A stretch of 64,000 nt of DNA, taken from positions 21,534 through 85,533 of the forward strand of contig JBAZZT010000007.1 of NCBI GenBank assembly GCA_041658705.1, given 5' to 3'. The stretch's first letter is position 1, and each line of letters starts with the position of its first letter. Source of the DNA: CAIKNB01 sp041658705 (lineage in GTDB: Bacteria; Patescibacteriota; Patescibacteriia; 2-12-FULL-60-25). This document shows, one piece after another, positions 47,533 through 59,100 of this stretch. The notes below the pieces were generated by a model. The model saw nothing but the letters and a program-made list of their open reading frames with translations. It was not told the origin of the DNA and made no database searches. A program made the translations under genes and the position numbers.

Positions 47533-49356
47533 ATGGCCAAAGGCAATCTCGTTTCTACAGTTTTTCTGTTCGCAGCGGCCTGCGCCGCTACCGGCATCAT
47601 TGCCTGCGGCGATGATTCCACAGACCCCCCCGTGGGAACCGCGGGTACGACGGCGACCGGCGGAGCTGCCGGCAAAGATTCCGGCGCCGGCGGCATTTCC
47701 GGCACTGGCGGAGCATCCGGCAAAGGCGGAGCAGGCACAGCCGGCCAGGGCGGAGCCCCCAGCGGCTGGAAGAAAGGCGTCGTCGGGACCACTAAGGGTC
47801 CCATCGAACTGTCCAAGGGCTCCGGGCAATTCCAGGGACAGTCGAACAACACCGGTGTGATCACGGTGCGCAGCAACCCCGGCGTCCCCGGCACTGGCGG
47901 CGACAGCGGAGCAGCCGGAGCAGCCGGCGATGCGGGCCAAAGCGGCAGCGCAGGTGATGCGGGTACGGGCGGTACACCCGGAACCGGCGGCAGCGGAGCT
48001 GAAGCTGGCTCGGCTGGAGCAGCCGGCGACGCGGGCCAGGCAGGTTCGGGCGGCTACAACACGGCGCCCACCATCGACCTCGGCGGCATCACGCCGGACT
48101 TCGAGGAAATCTGGTTCGCCATCCCGCCTTATACCGAATACATCGACGCCACCATCCCGCCGCTCACTGGAGTCCTCAAGAAGGACGGCACGCTCACCGT
48201 GCTGAACCACTTCCCCACCTGGACCCCGACGGATCATGAGCTCACGGTCGAGTGCTTCTCCCCTGTCCCCACGAACGTCAACGGCCAGGGCTTGCGCTAC
48301 TACGGCGGCTTGTCCATGGACACGGCCGACTGCCTCGGCCGACACTTCTTGGTCTCCAACGCCGCGGACAAGATCTGGGAGCTCTTCCCGGACGGCACCA
48401 AGAAAGAAATCGCGAGCGGTATCGAAGGTGGGTCAGCCATGTTCTGCCATCCGACGGATGGTTTCCTCGTGGTTTCGACTCTCCCGAAATACGAGAAGTG
48501 GGCCGCACAAGACTCACTGCCGGTCGTGGGAGCCAAGCTCCTCAAGATCGAACCGGTAATCGAGGACGGCGGCGAAGTCTGGAACGTGACGACCATCGCC
48601 GAGATGCCCATCACTCCCGACTATCTCACCACGACCAATGTCGCGGGGTGTTACATCTTCCCCTTCACGAGCTACAGTCTGCCCTTGGGTCTGCGCATTC
48701 CCATCACGATGCGCCCGGACAATACCTACCTGGTGGCAGATGTCGGAGCACGCAAGATATACACCGTCTCGACAGATGGCAGCCAGATCACGCTCTTCGC
48801 CGACACCGCTCTCTTCACGGCTTCGGTCATCCTGGCACCCAACGATGTCGTGTACACGGTGGACGCGCCGATCGTGGAGCTGATCGACACCACGGTCGGG
48901 ATAGTTCGCGGCACCGTGATCAAGGGTTTCGACGGCACCGCCTGGAAGAGTGTCCTGGAGTTCACAGGGTACGAACCCTACGTGAACAACATGTCCTGGG
49001 CCATGCAGCCATACAACTGCGAGGTCGAGTATCCGGGCAAGTGGTGCTTCCAGCCTCTGGGCGTGTACACCAAGGTGACGTACGGAGCACAACCCACCCT
49101 CTACGTCATGGACCCGATCAAGGGCTCGTTCTCGGCCGTGCCTCTGGACATGGGTTCGGGCGGCGCGGGCGGCGACGGAGGTTCCGGAGGGACTGACGTC
49201 GGCGGCTCGGGCGGCACGGATGTCGACGGTTCCGCTGGTGCAGCGACTGGCGGCAGCGGCGGCACTGACACCGGAGGTTCTGGCGGCAGCGGCGCCGAAG
49301 CCGGCTCGGCTGGTTCCGCAGGTGACTCGGGTTCTGCCGGCGCCGGCGGCACCTGA
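47533..49356 (+). CDS. Gly-rich lipoprotein with central propeller-like domain
   Basis: A 607-residue protein preceded by AGGAG. Lipobox IIAC then GDDST. Residues 35-75 and 120-175 are collagen-like Gly/Ala/Ser sequence (GGAAGKDSGAGGISGTGGAS). The middle (190-530) is a strand-rich domain with repeats of about 45 residues resembling an NHL/SMP-30-type propeller (GRHFLVSNAADKIWELFPDG; TYLVADVGARKIYTVSTDG). The end is again Gly-rich. The architecture, CGDD lipobox plus Gly-rich spacers, is familiar from Myxococcota surface lipoproteins. Single-gene unit; no enzyme motif. Confidence 0.75.
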   Translation: MAKGNLVSTVFLFAAACAATGIIACGDDSTDPPVGTAGTTATGGAAGKDSGAGGISGTGGASGKGGAGTAGQGGAPSGWKKGVVGTTKGPIELSKGSGQFQGQSNNTGVITVRSNPGVPGTGGDSGAAGAAGDAGQSGSAGDAGTGGTPGTGGSGAEAGSAGAAGDAGQAGSGGYNTAPTIDLGGITPDFEEIWFAIPPYTEYIDATIPPLTGVLKKDGTLTVLNHFPTWTPTDHELTVECFSPVPTNVNGQGLRYYGGLSMDTADCLGRHFLVSNAADKIWELFPDGTKKEIASGIEGGSAMFCHPTDGFLVVSTLPKYEKWAAQDSLPVVGAKLLKIEPVIEDGGEVWNVTTIAEMPITPDYLTTTNVAGCYIFPFTSYSLPLGLRIPITMRPDNTYLVADVGARKIYTVSTDGSQITLFADTALFTASVILAPNDVVYTVDAPIVELIDTTVGIVRGTVIKGFDGTAWKSVLEFTGYEPYVNNMSWAMQPYNCEVEYPGKWCFQPLGVYTKVTYGAQPTLYVMDPIKGSFSAVPLDMGSGGAGGDGGSGGTDVGGSGGTDVDGSAGAATGGSGGTDTGGSGGSGAEAGSAGSAGDSGSAGAGGT

Positions 49357-49404
49357 ACCCAAAACGAGCGCGGACGAATCTCCCGCCCACGCTCCTCTAC
49401 CATT

Positions 49405-49439
49405 CCCCCGACCTTCGCAGAAGGTCGGGGGGATTTTTT
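49405..49439 (+). terminator. Terminator of the Gly-rich lipoprotein gene
   Basis: CCCCCGACCTTC GCA GAAGGTCGGGGG followed by six T. Confidence 0.92.
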
Positions 49440-49451
49440 ATTAGTGAGGTC

Positions 49452-49610
49452 TTTACTCTCTGGATTACCCGGCCGCGCCACGTCCAACGTGGTTGAACCG
49501 GGTAATGACAGAATAAAGATATGTCATCCCCCGGCTACTTCTCTGTCATCCCCCGGCTACTTCTCTGTCATCCCCCGGCTTGACCGGGGGATCCAGAGAG
49601 TAAATCGCAC
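49452..49610. repeat. Repeat block entering a GIY-YIG gene
   Basis: 'ctctggattacccgg' interrupted by 'ccgcgccacgtccaacgtgg', then three 'tgtcatcccccggct' units and 'gaccgggggatccagagagt'. The last unit encodes the tail of the next gene. Confidence 0.88.
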
Positions 49611-49873
49611 CAACTCGGATTTGTATTTTCAATCAAATCAATCTTCCAGTCTCGTTTCCACTTTTTAAGTCGCTTCTCACGATTCAAAGCCGTCGTAATC
49701 GAATTCGTGATTTCGTAGTAGACCAACCTATATAAATGATGTCTCCCCGTGAACGAATCTACTCCTGATGAGCGATGTTCAGATATTCGACGCTGAAGGT
49801 CATTAGTGATTCCAATATACAGCGTGCCGTTCCTATGATTGGCCAGAATGTAGACGAAGTATTCCTTTTCCAT
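49568..49873 (-). CDS. GIY-YIG endonuclease with repeat-encoded tail
   Basis: A 101-residue protein. Residues 1-82 are a GIY-YIG domain (EYFVYILANHRNGTLYIGITNDLQRR; helix YEITNSITTALNREKRLKKW). The last residues (about SWCDLLSGSPGQAGG) come from the 'gatttactctctggatcccc' repeat. It is the third GIY-YIG gene in the window and the second whose end is repeat-derived. Confidence 0.85.
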   Translation of the reverse strand: MEKEYFVYILANHRNGTLYIGITNDLQRRISEHRSSGVDSFTGRHHLYRLVYYEITNSITTALNREKRLKKWKRDWKIDLIENTNPSWCDLLSGSPGQAGG

Positions 49874-49927
49874 GATATATAGCTGACAAATATCAAAGTT
49901 GGAGTCAAGAGCAAAGATAGGTGGGGA

Positions 49928-50056
49928 TTACTCTCTGGATTACCCGGTTGAACCGGGTAATGACAGAAGGAAAATACGTCATCCTCCCCCTCCTGTCATC
50001 CTCCGTCCCTCCCCTTCGTCATCCTCCGCGAAAGCGGGGGATCCAGAGAGAAAAAA
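49928..50056. repeat. Repeat block before the fibre gene end
   Basis: 'ctctctggattacccggttg', four 'gtcatcctcc' units and 'gaaagcgggggatccagaga'. Confidence 0.85.
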
Positions 50057-50065
50057 CACCAATTG

Positions 50066-50093
50066 AAAACCGCCCAGCTTCCCGGGCGGTTTT
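50066..50093. terminator. Terminator of the giant fibre gene
   Basis: AAAACCGCCC AGCTTCCC GGGCGGTTTT; T-runs on both strands. It lies 55 nt beyond the stop of the fibre gene. Confidence 0.85.
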
Positions 50094-50147
50094 CGCATGT
50101 ATTTTTGTTTGCTTCGTGTATTGATTTTACTTTGTTTTGTTTTTTGA

Positions 50148-53100
50148 TTAAGGGGTCGTGCTTGTCGTCGTATCCGTCGTGCTGGTCGTGGTCGGCGTGT
50201 CGATTATCGGAGGAGTGCTGGTCGTCGTGTCAGTCGATGTCGGAGTAGCCGGAGCGGTCGGAGTCGATGGCGGCATGGGGCCGATCGAGTTGCCGGACAG
50301 ATTATCCACGGCGGCGTAAGTGTTGTCTGACACGTAACGCACTGTCCCCTGCTTCATTGGTTTGACCATCCAAGTGAACTCGATGTCGATCGACGCCGGT
50401 GCGGCGAGTTTGATGTCAAAGCCGGTATCGCTGCGGTTGGCGATCCACCAATTCCCTGCCGGACCGGCCGGGCTCGCGTAGACCATGGGATAAGCTTGGA
50501 TTGAAGCGTATGACACGTGCACTTCGCTGGCTCCGACCTTGACCAAGGCCAGACCCGAGACTTCTGTGGTTTGCGCGCTAGACACCGCTGTCTCCGCAGT
50601 CGTGGTAAGTCCGGCCGAAGTGCCGGCAGGCGTGATCCCTGCCATGTATCCAGGCTTCACGAACACGCTGATCAGACCTTCTTCCGCGCCGCTATATTCT
50701 TCCAACGCCACACCCACCACGCTGCCGGCGCCGGTCGCTTTGATGGCTACGCCGGAGATATCGGAACCAGTCAGATAGTCGCCGACGCGGATGGCGCCGT
50801 TCTTGGAACTCACGCGAGTCGGCACGCGTCCGGCCAAAGCGATCGGATAAGTGCCCTTGGCATAAGCGCCGGTCACGAAGCCTGGTCGCGTGGACACGAT
50901 ACCCAGCACTGGCTGGTTGGAAGCCGTGGTGCGCATGACCTTGTTCACGCCCGCGGGATCGGCGGTCACCAAGTCGCCAGGCGTCAGCTCTTGATTCGAG
51001 GCATAGCGCTCGGAATAGTCATAGGTCGAAGACGTCTGCCAACCGTCGGCGTTGGTGGCTATATAGGTAGAGGTCGGCGAAAGGGTGTCATCCACGTATA
51101 TATAGGTAGAGGCGGAACCCAGGCCGGTGGTCTTGGAGCCCAAGTACAGGCGGCGGCCCACGGTCAGATCGCCCGTGATGCTCGCATCGCCCAGGTTGGA
51201 CAGCGTGAGCAAGGCCGTGCCCGAGGCGTTGGTGACGGTGAAGTAGGATGAGGTCGGCGAGACGGTGTGATTGAACAGGTTGAACTTGGTCTCGAGGGCT
51301 TGATTCGCCGCGCCATCCCAAGCCGAACCCGTAAAGGTGAAGAGGTGGGAGTCCACGGCTGGCATGGACGAACTGGCTTGGGCCAGCGGCGGCAAAGCCA
51401 AATTGCCCGTGGCGTCTATCTTGAGGAAAGCGGTACCCGTGGCATAAGCCGCATCGATCTCCACGCCTTGGAAGAATTTATCCGTACGGAGATCCAGCTC
51501 TTTGACCGCATTAGTCAAAGGCACGACGAACGAAGCGTATGACAGGCTGTACCACGAACCCGATTCCGCCGGAGTCACCAAGCCGCTGAAGGTGACGCCG
51601 AGTTGGTTCATCGCGCCTTCGACTTCCTGGGCGATGAAACCGTCCTGAATCATGCCGCCGGTATTAGACATGCTTGAAGTCGCGGTGTAGTTGTAATGAT
51701 GCGGAGTCAAGAGACGAATGAAGCTAAGTCCTAGCGCATCATCACCGATATTCTCCTTAAGACGGCTATCCGAGAAGTTCTGCCAGGGTGAAGAACCGCC
51801 GACCGTCTGTCCGCTGCCGATGTAAGCGTAGCTGCTAGTAGATACTGTCGCATTGGCGCCGATGGCGGTCGCGTTGGTTATCGTTCCCTTGCCCGTAGCC
51901 ACATCAGCTTGGTAGCCCAAGAAAGTGTTGCTGCCGCCGGTCGATACGGTCTGACCCGCGGCATAGCCCATGCCGGTATTGAAGTTGCCCCAGGTGGCGC
52001 TGACCAAAGCGTTTCCACCGATGCCGATATTGTAGAGGCCTCTTTCCGCGCCAAGGGCGCTGGCGCCGATAGCTATGTTGTGCGTGCCGGTCACTGCGGC
52101 TCCCAGTGCCTGATAACCCATAGCGACGTTTAGGCTGCCTGTCGTGTTGGCATCGAAAGCCAACGAGCCTATGGCGGTATTATCAGCACCCGAGGTGTTG
52201 GCATAACCAGCTTGGAAGCCGACGAAAGAGTTGTCGTCAGAACCGGCGATAAGCCTGTTGCCGGCTTGGGTACCGATATACACGCCCTGCTGGTTGCTGA
52301 ACGGGCTTGGTCCGGTGCCCGCATTGGCACCGATCGCGACCGTATTTGTCGCGGAGATGTTGTAGAACATCGAAGCATAACCCATGGCGGTGTTATTGCT
52401 ACCCGAGACGTTATAGTAAGCGCTGACCGAGCCGATGGCGGTGTTATTGATGCCGACCGCGCCCTTGTTCCCGGCATAATGGCCGACGTATGTGTTGTCA
52501 TTCGCGCCGTTGCCGATTTCGCCGCCCGCGTTGACGCCGATCATGATGTTGTTCTGCGCGGAGTAGGCTGCCGTACCAGCGCCTGCGCTATATCCGATGG
52601 CAATGGTATTGGTGGCGGAAACATTGTTGGTCAAAGCGCTTCTGCCGACGGCTACGTTAGCCGCGCCGGTCGTATTCTTGTACAAGGCACTGACGCCGAC
52701 GGCTACGTTACCGTCGCCCGTCGTATTGTTGTTAAGGGCCGTGTAACCAAGACCTACGTTATAGCTGGCCGAGACGTTCCAATACATGGCCGCTTCACCA
52801 AGCACTGTGTTGTAATGTCCGTTGACGTTAGTATACAGCGAATTAAATCCGACAGCTGTGTTGTATAAGCCGATCGTGTTGTGGTTCATGGAAAATGCAC
52901 CAATGCCCGTGTTGTAGTAACCCGTGGTGTTCGCATACATCGCACCGGCTCCCAAGGCGGTGTTTTGGTAACCGCTGGTGTTCGCATACATCGCACCGTC
53001 GCCGACGGCCGTATTGAGGCTGGCGGTGTTCATGTACAGCGCGTTGCTGCCGATAGCCACGTTATAGCTTTGCGTGGTGTTGCTTTGCAAAGCATTGCTG

Positions 53101-56100
53101 CCGATAGCTACGTTGTCTGTGCCTATGTTCGTAGCCGTCGCGGCGCTGTAGCCGATTGCGATGTTGTTATTTCCGGATGAGTTGGTATACAAGCTCTTGT
53201 AACCTATGGCGGTGTTGTTGTAGCCGGTGGTCAAAGTGGCCAAGGCAGAGTTGCCTAACGCGGAGTTGTAATTGGCGCTATCCCCAATCTGCTGCATCGT
53301 GCCATAGCCCACGGCGGTGTTGTAGCTGGAAGCGTAAGGGGTAGTGGCGGAACCGCGCATGGCAGCATAACCAAGGGCGACGTTTTGGGTACCGGTTTGG
53401 CTCAAGTACAAGGCTGATTCGCCCGCGGCCAGGTTGAAGTTTCCTGAAGTGTTGGTATACAAGGCACTGACGCCAAGAGCCGTATTGTCGCTGCCCGTGT
53501 TCGAGAGGAGTGCCCCGGAGCCGATCGCGGTGTTGTAATTGCCGGTTTGATTGGAATACAGGGCATTGGAACCATAGGCAACGTTGAAGAAACCTGTCGT
53601 ATTGCTATATGCGGACTGGAAACCGACGGCCGTGTTCGTGGAGCCGGTGGTGATGGCCAGCATCGAACTGGCGCCGACCGCGGTGTTGTAGGAATGTGAA
53701 TTAGCGGTCGCGCCATACAAAGCATTGGAACCCAAAGCCGTATTGTAGATACCTGTGCGGTTGCTGAAGCTCGCCAGGACGCCGACGGCCAAGTTGTCGT
53801 GGCCCACGGTATTCGCATTCATCGCCTCTTCGCCCAAAGCGGTGTTAAGGGAACCGGTGGTGTTCTTGTTCAGGGAATCGGCGCCGACCGCGGTGTTGAA
53901 ATTACCGGTCGTGGTGAGTTGCATGGCCCTGGCGCCGATCGCCGTATTGGCTCGATCCGTTCCCGTGTACAACGCCTTATAACCCACGGCGACGTTGTCG
54001 TAACCCGTGGCGTTAGTGTACAAGGTATCGCTGCCGAGCGCGGTGTTTTGGTAAGCGGTGGTGCCGTTATACAAGCTTTCAAAACCCACGCCCGTGTTAT
54101 CCGCTCCGGTCGAGAGCTTATATCCGGCATACGCGCCGACTGCCGTTCCTCTATCATGGGAGTTGGTCATGCTCCCCAAGAAGGCATAGGAACCGACCGC
54201 GGTGTTGTTGCTGCCGGTCTTGTTGTAGAAGTTAGCAGCATAACCCATACCGGTGTTGTCCGCGCCGGAGGTGTTGGATGACAAGCTTAATTCGCCAAAG
54301 GCGCTGTTCCTGGAACCCACGCTGTTCGAGAACATAGACTGCGTGCCGAAGGCGCTATTCCTCTCACCGCTGGTATTGGCTCCCAAAGCCTGATAGCCGA
54401 CGGCGGTGATATACGAAGCGGTATTGGCGCTGCCCAAAGCGCCGGTGCCGACGGCGGTCACGAATGATCCCAGGTTGTTCAAGGCGGCGTTCTGCCCGAT
54501 CTTGATGGTGAAATTCGAATCGTTGCCCAGGACCATGTACCTGTTGCTCGCATTGTAATCCGTGACGGTGAAACCTTCGTTGGATTGCCAGAGCTGCCAG
54601 GTGCTTGTGCCGATGTAGGTCGATGAGGCCCAGACATCGCGGAAGCGCGCGCCGGATGTGCCGAGGTCATAGGTCAAAGTGGTGGTCGGGATGATGCTGC
54701 CCGTCGTCGAGACGCCCGCTACGCCGATCGGCAAGTTGGTGAAGTTGCCGTTGGTCGTCACGGCCAAGAGCGTACTGCCGCCGGTGATGCAATTCGTGCC
54801 ATCCCCCAAACACACGGTCTTGCCGTTAATCCTAGCATCCCCAAGATAGGCAGTGCCGGAGGCGTAAATGTTACGCCAGGCGAATCCCGTGTTCATACCG
54901 AGGTCGTAGGCGTTATTGTTTCCCGCCAACATCGTCCGATAGTTGTATTGGTAGGTCGCGGAATCCGCCGCGTAGATAAGGGAACCGCCCTTCACGAGAT
55001 AGAAGTACGACGGGTCGGTATACATCCCCGAGTTTGTCTCCGAGGCGAAAGAGAAAGCGGGAGCGGCCAATGTTCCGCGTCCTGCGAGGAACTGATTGCC
55101 GATCACCGTGCCCGAGGCATAGATACCGCGCCAAGCTGTACCGAATACTCCCAAATCTTTGGAATTATTTCCCACAGGAATTACGTTGTTCCCGAATTGC
55201 ACGGCTGACGAAAGAATCGAGCTTATAGTCAATCCTGCCGTGGCTTGAAGGGTAGCCGTGCCGTCGGCCAGCATGTTCATCCTGAAGAACCTATCAGTAG
55301 AGGTGGAGTATAAGGCCAGGTTGTTCTTTGTCGAGGTCACGTTTCCGGAGAAAAGAGCGTCTCCACCGTAGACCGTGCCGGAGGCGTAGATGTTTTGCCA
55401 AGACGAAGTCCCAGAGCCGAGATCGTATGTGTTGTTGGCGTTCGGACCGACATTGCCCCCGACTTGGAGTTTGAAGTTGGATGGGGTCGTGGCGTTGATG
55501 CCGATGTTACCGCCGGTATCTATCCTCATACGTTCCAAGCTGCCTCCTCCAGTCAAGCGGGTATAGAACGACATGTAACCGCCATACGTCCCGTTCCCCG
55601 CGTCTGCCTTCAAACCTTTGATAGCTGCCCAATTAGCATAATTCGTATTTGCAGTGATATAACGGCCGCCGAAAGCCAGGATGCCTCCAGTATCTGCCGC
55701 CATTTCATCATTACTTTCAATGCTGACGGTTGAACCTTGACCGGCTTGGGTTGAACCTACAAAACTTGCCGCCTGTCCAGCTATGTCGGCATCCGTGTTA
55801 GCAGTACCACTGACAACTCCCAATTTGCTTCTTGGCGCAATTGTTCCGACGCCCACATTTGCTCCATTCGGGTTAAGAGATAATGGTCTGGTGGTGTAAC
55901 CGGTTCCAGGATCCAAGGATTGAATGTAGAAATTATTATTTGCCACATCAGCACCCATGACCATGGCCACTGCACTTGTGCCATCTTCAATCTTAAACCC
56001 TCCCGTTCCTTCATTATTGTATGTTGAGCTCTTATTTACTTGTAATTTCGCTCCTGCAGTTACCACGCCAATGCCAACATCCCCAGCGTTTGTCATGGTT

Positions 56101-59100
56101 AGGAAGGCATTTGAGGTTTGAGCCGTAGTCCTATCGAATGCTCCGCTGTTCCTGCCGATCATGAAGCTGTCCGTAGAAGAATATGGGTTACCCATGAACC
56201 AATTCACGCTTCCATTGATTGTGGTGAAATAACCAGCTCCCCTGCCGGCGGCATTGGACTTGGCCCTGAACTCGCCCTCCACGTAATCCGCTCCACCGTT
56301 GCCTTCCGATAAAATTTCATTCATGCCTGCCGTGTAAACATGAAGTTTCGCGCCCGATGCCAAGGCTGTCGTTCCAATACCCACTGCGCCAGCATTATCC
56401 ATGTAGATCCCCGTGTTCCAGTCCGCTGGATTATCTGTGTCATTGGCGCCGCCGTGAGTCTGAAGTTGGAGTTTTCCTCCATAAGCTGAAGGCGGGGAGG
56501 AATAGGCGGTTATCCGGGCATTTCTGTAAACATTCCTGAAAATAATGGACTCGCCCGTATCCGCCGAAGAGCCGCCATTTTTTATGGTTAGCAAGTCTAT
56601 CTTGGCCCCCTCGCTCGTGCTTTGAACATGCAGAGGAGTACTCGGGCTGGCTCCGAAGCCTACCCAACCGTTAAAAGTTTTAGTTCCAGCAAACGTCTGA
56701 GTCGAAGTCGAAACTACGCCCGGCCATAAAGCAGTAGCTACTTCCAAATTATTTGACGACATTTCGGATAACCACAAATCGCTCCAACGGATCTTGCCGG
56801 TGCCGACATAGTTGGGCAGGAACATGAGTTTGACGTAAGCCGTGCCCCAGAAGAAGCGGTTGGCATCTTGCGTACTTAGCTCGTCCACTCCGCCGATGAA
56901 GCCCTCGTAACGCGTCCAGTCATTTGGAACATTGGTATAACTGGCGGTGATGTATTTATACGTGCTGCCGCTGTACAGGTTGCGCACTGCGGTTCCGGTT
57001 GCCAGAGCCGGGCCAGGCCAGGCCGAAGACAAGGTGATGTTATTGCTGGAGATCCCTCCGTCATGCCAGGTGCTGGTGGCGACGTAGGCCGCGTAGTTGA
57101 TTGATTCATTGCGGGTATACGTGTAGTTCGGCCAGGTATAGCCCTTACTGTTCGTGTACGGCCACCATGAAAAGGCGCAGGAATAGTATAGACAGCCCGT
57201 ATTCAACCAACCGGTGGCATTGGCTACGTGCATGACCGTATCGCCTGGATTGAGTTGAGCGGTCAGCGTCGTATCGGTTGAACCGGGATATTTGACCGAG
57301 TTATCCGGCGTGACGGCATTGCCGTCGATATCAAAGGCTACGACGCCGGCATATTGCCTGTTGGTCGGGTCATAGTCCACACCGCCCGTGTCGCCATGTT
57401 TCGCCCAACCCACCATGCGATAATATTTGGATACATCGACCGGAATCAGCTCGTCCGAGAATTTAGACACGTAAGCGCCGTCGTGCAAGAACGAACCCAG
57501 GCCGCCGTGCACTTCGTTTTGCGAATAAGTGAAGCTGCTGAAATTATAGTTACTTCCCATCAACCCGGAACCATTGGTCACCAAGTTCATGCCGCGCGAT
57601 AGCACGTAGCCGCGGTTGACGGCGCTCAAGTCCGTGACGGGATTGCCCACGTTAAGCATGCTCGTACCCGAGGCATAAATCCCGCCGCTGGTATAAAGAT
57701 CCTTCCAACGCAGCGAGGAGGAACCGAGATTATAGGTAGCGGTTGTATCTGGGCCAACATCACCAAGTACCTGTAGCTTGAAGGATGATGGGGCTGTGGA
57801 GCCAATGCCCACGTAGCCGGCAGATGTGATCGTCATTCTTTCAGTCGGCGCCGTATCCGTAGTTACATCTCTGGTAGCGAAGAAAATAGACCCTTTTGTA
57901 TTCCCGTCTACGGCTGTTTCTTTATGTCCGATAATTACCGGTGGATTTACTCCTGCGAGATAACCCATTCCAATTTGAGCCAGGTCATTAATATTCCCTC
58001 TTGCGCCAACCCATATATTAGGCGTCGTTCCAATGGCGGTCACGTCTGTTGTCGGAAAACGCGCCGTATATGCAGCCGCTAATGTCCCGAACTGTGAGCT
58101 CCCGGCAACATCCAATAGATACCCGGGAGTTGTGCCGATGCCGACGTTGCCAGCGGCTGAAATACGCAAGCGCTCAGTTAAGGCTACATCAGTCCAGTCA
58201 TTCCGAGTTGAGAAAGTCAAATCCCCATAAGTATTTGCAGATCCACTGGTCAGATATCCTTTAATGGCCGCGAAACCAATAGAATTGGCCGCGCGTGACT
58301 GTACGTTGCCGAAAACAAGAGCACCGCCATCCCCTGCTGCACTACCATTGGTATTGAGCATGAGCATACCTCCGCGGCTCCCCGCATCAGTAAGTCCGGC
58401 TACTGTTTGGCCCGTACCATAAATTTCTGTTTGTGCAATAGGGGTCGCCGTACCGATGCCGATGTTGCCGGTAGTTCCTTGGACTAGCAACCCGGTCGAG
58501 TTGCTGGGCGTTGCCGATGTTGAATCGTTCGAGGTACGCACACCGAGCAGAAGGTCGCTGCGACCAGCACCCTCGGCCGCGCTCGTGTAGAAAAGTCCTG
58601 CCTTGAAATAATTCGCAGTAGCATCGGTGGTGGTTTTAAAGAAAAGCCCCGTATAACTCCCCGCCGTATTGTCGGTTTGCAAGCTGATGCCGTTTGCCGG
58701 TGATGCGTTCGTCACCCCGTACACATGCAACTTGGTCAGCGGTGCCGTTGTCCCAATACCGATGTTGCCGCTCAATCCCGTAATTGACAGTGCATCCGCA
58801 AAATCCGTTGACCCGATTGACAACCTGTAACCATAATTTGTCCCGCTTATGCCGGTTACCTGTTGGGTAAATCCTCTTGAGGTGTTAACCGTGCCATTCC
58901 AAATCCCGCCTAACAACTGCAGATACGGAGAAGATTTATGGGTGGTATTAGAAGTTGATGGTGCAGAAGTCGATAGCCTCAATCCCTCGTCAGCTGCGGT
59001 CAATGGTGCAACTACGGTCGCTAGTTGTATATCTAATTTTGCTCCGGGGCTTGCCGTCCCAATTCCCACGTTGCCTTTTTGCGTTCCTCCGCCAATAGTC

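Noticed and set aside
51790..54490. Regular 42-48-bp repeats resembling a CRISPR array
   Set aside because: The repeats are in frame, vary in sequence, and encode the NTAxGxxAL motif of the fibre protein; there are no constant repeats with unique spacers.
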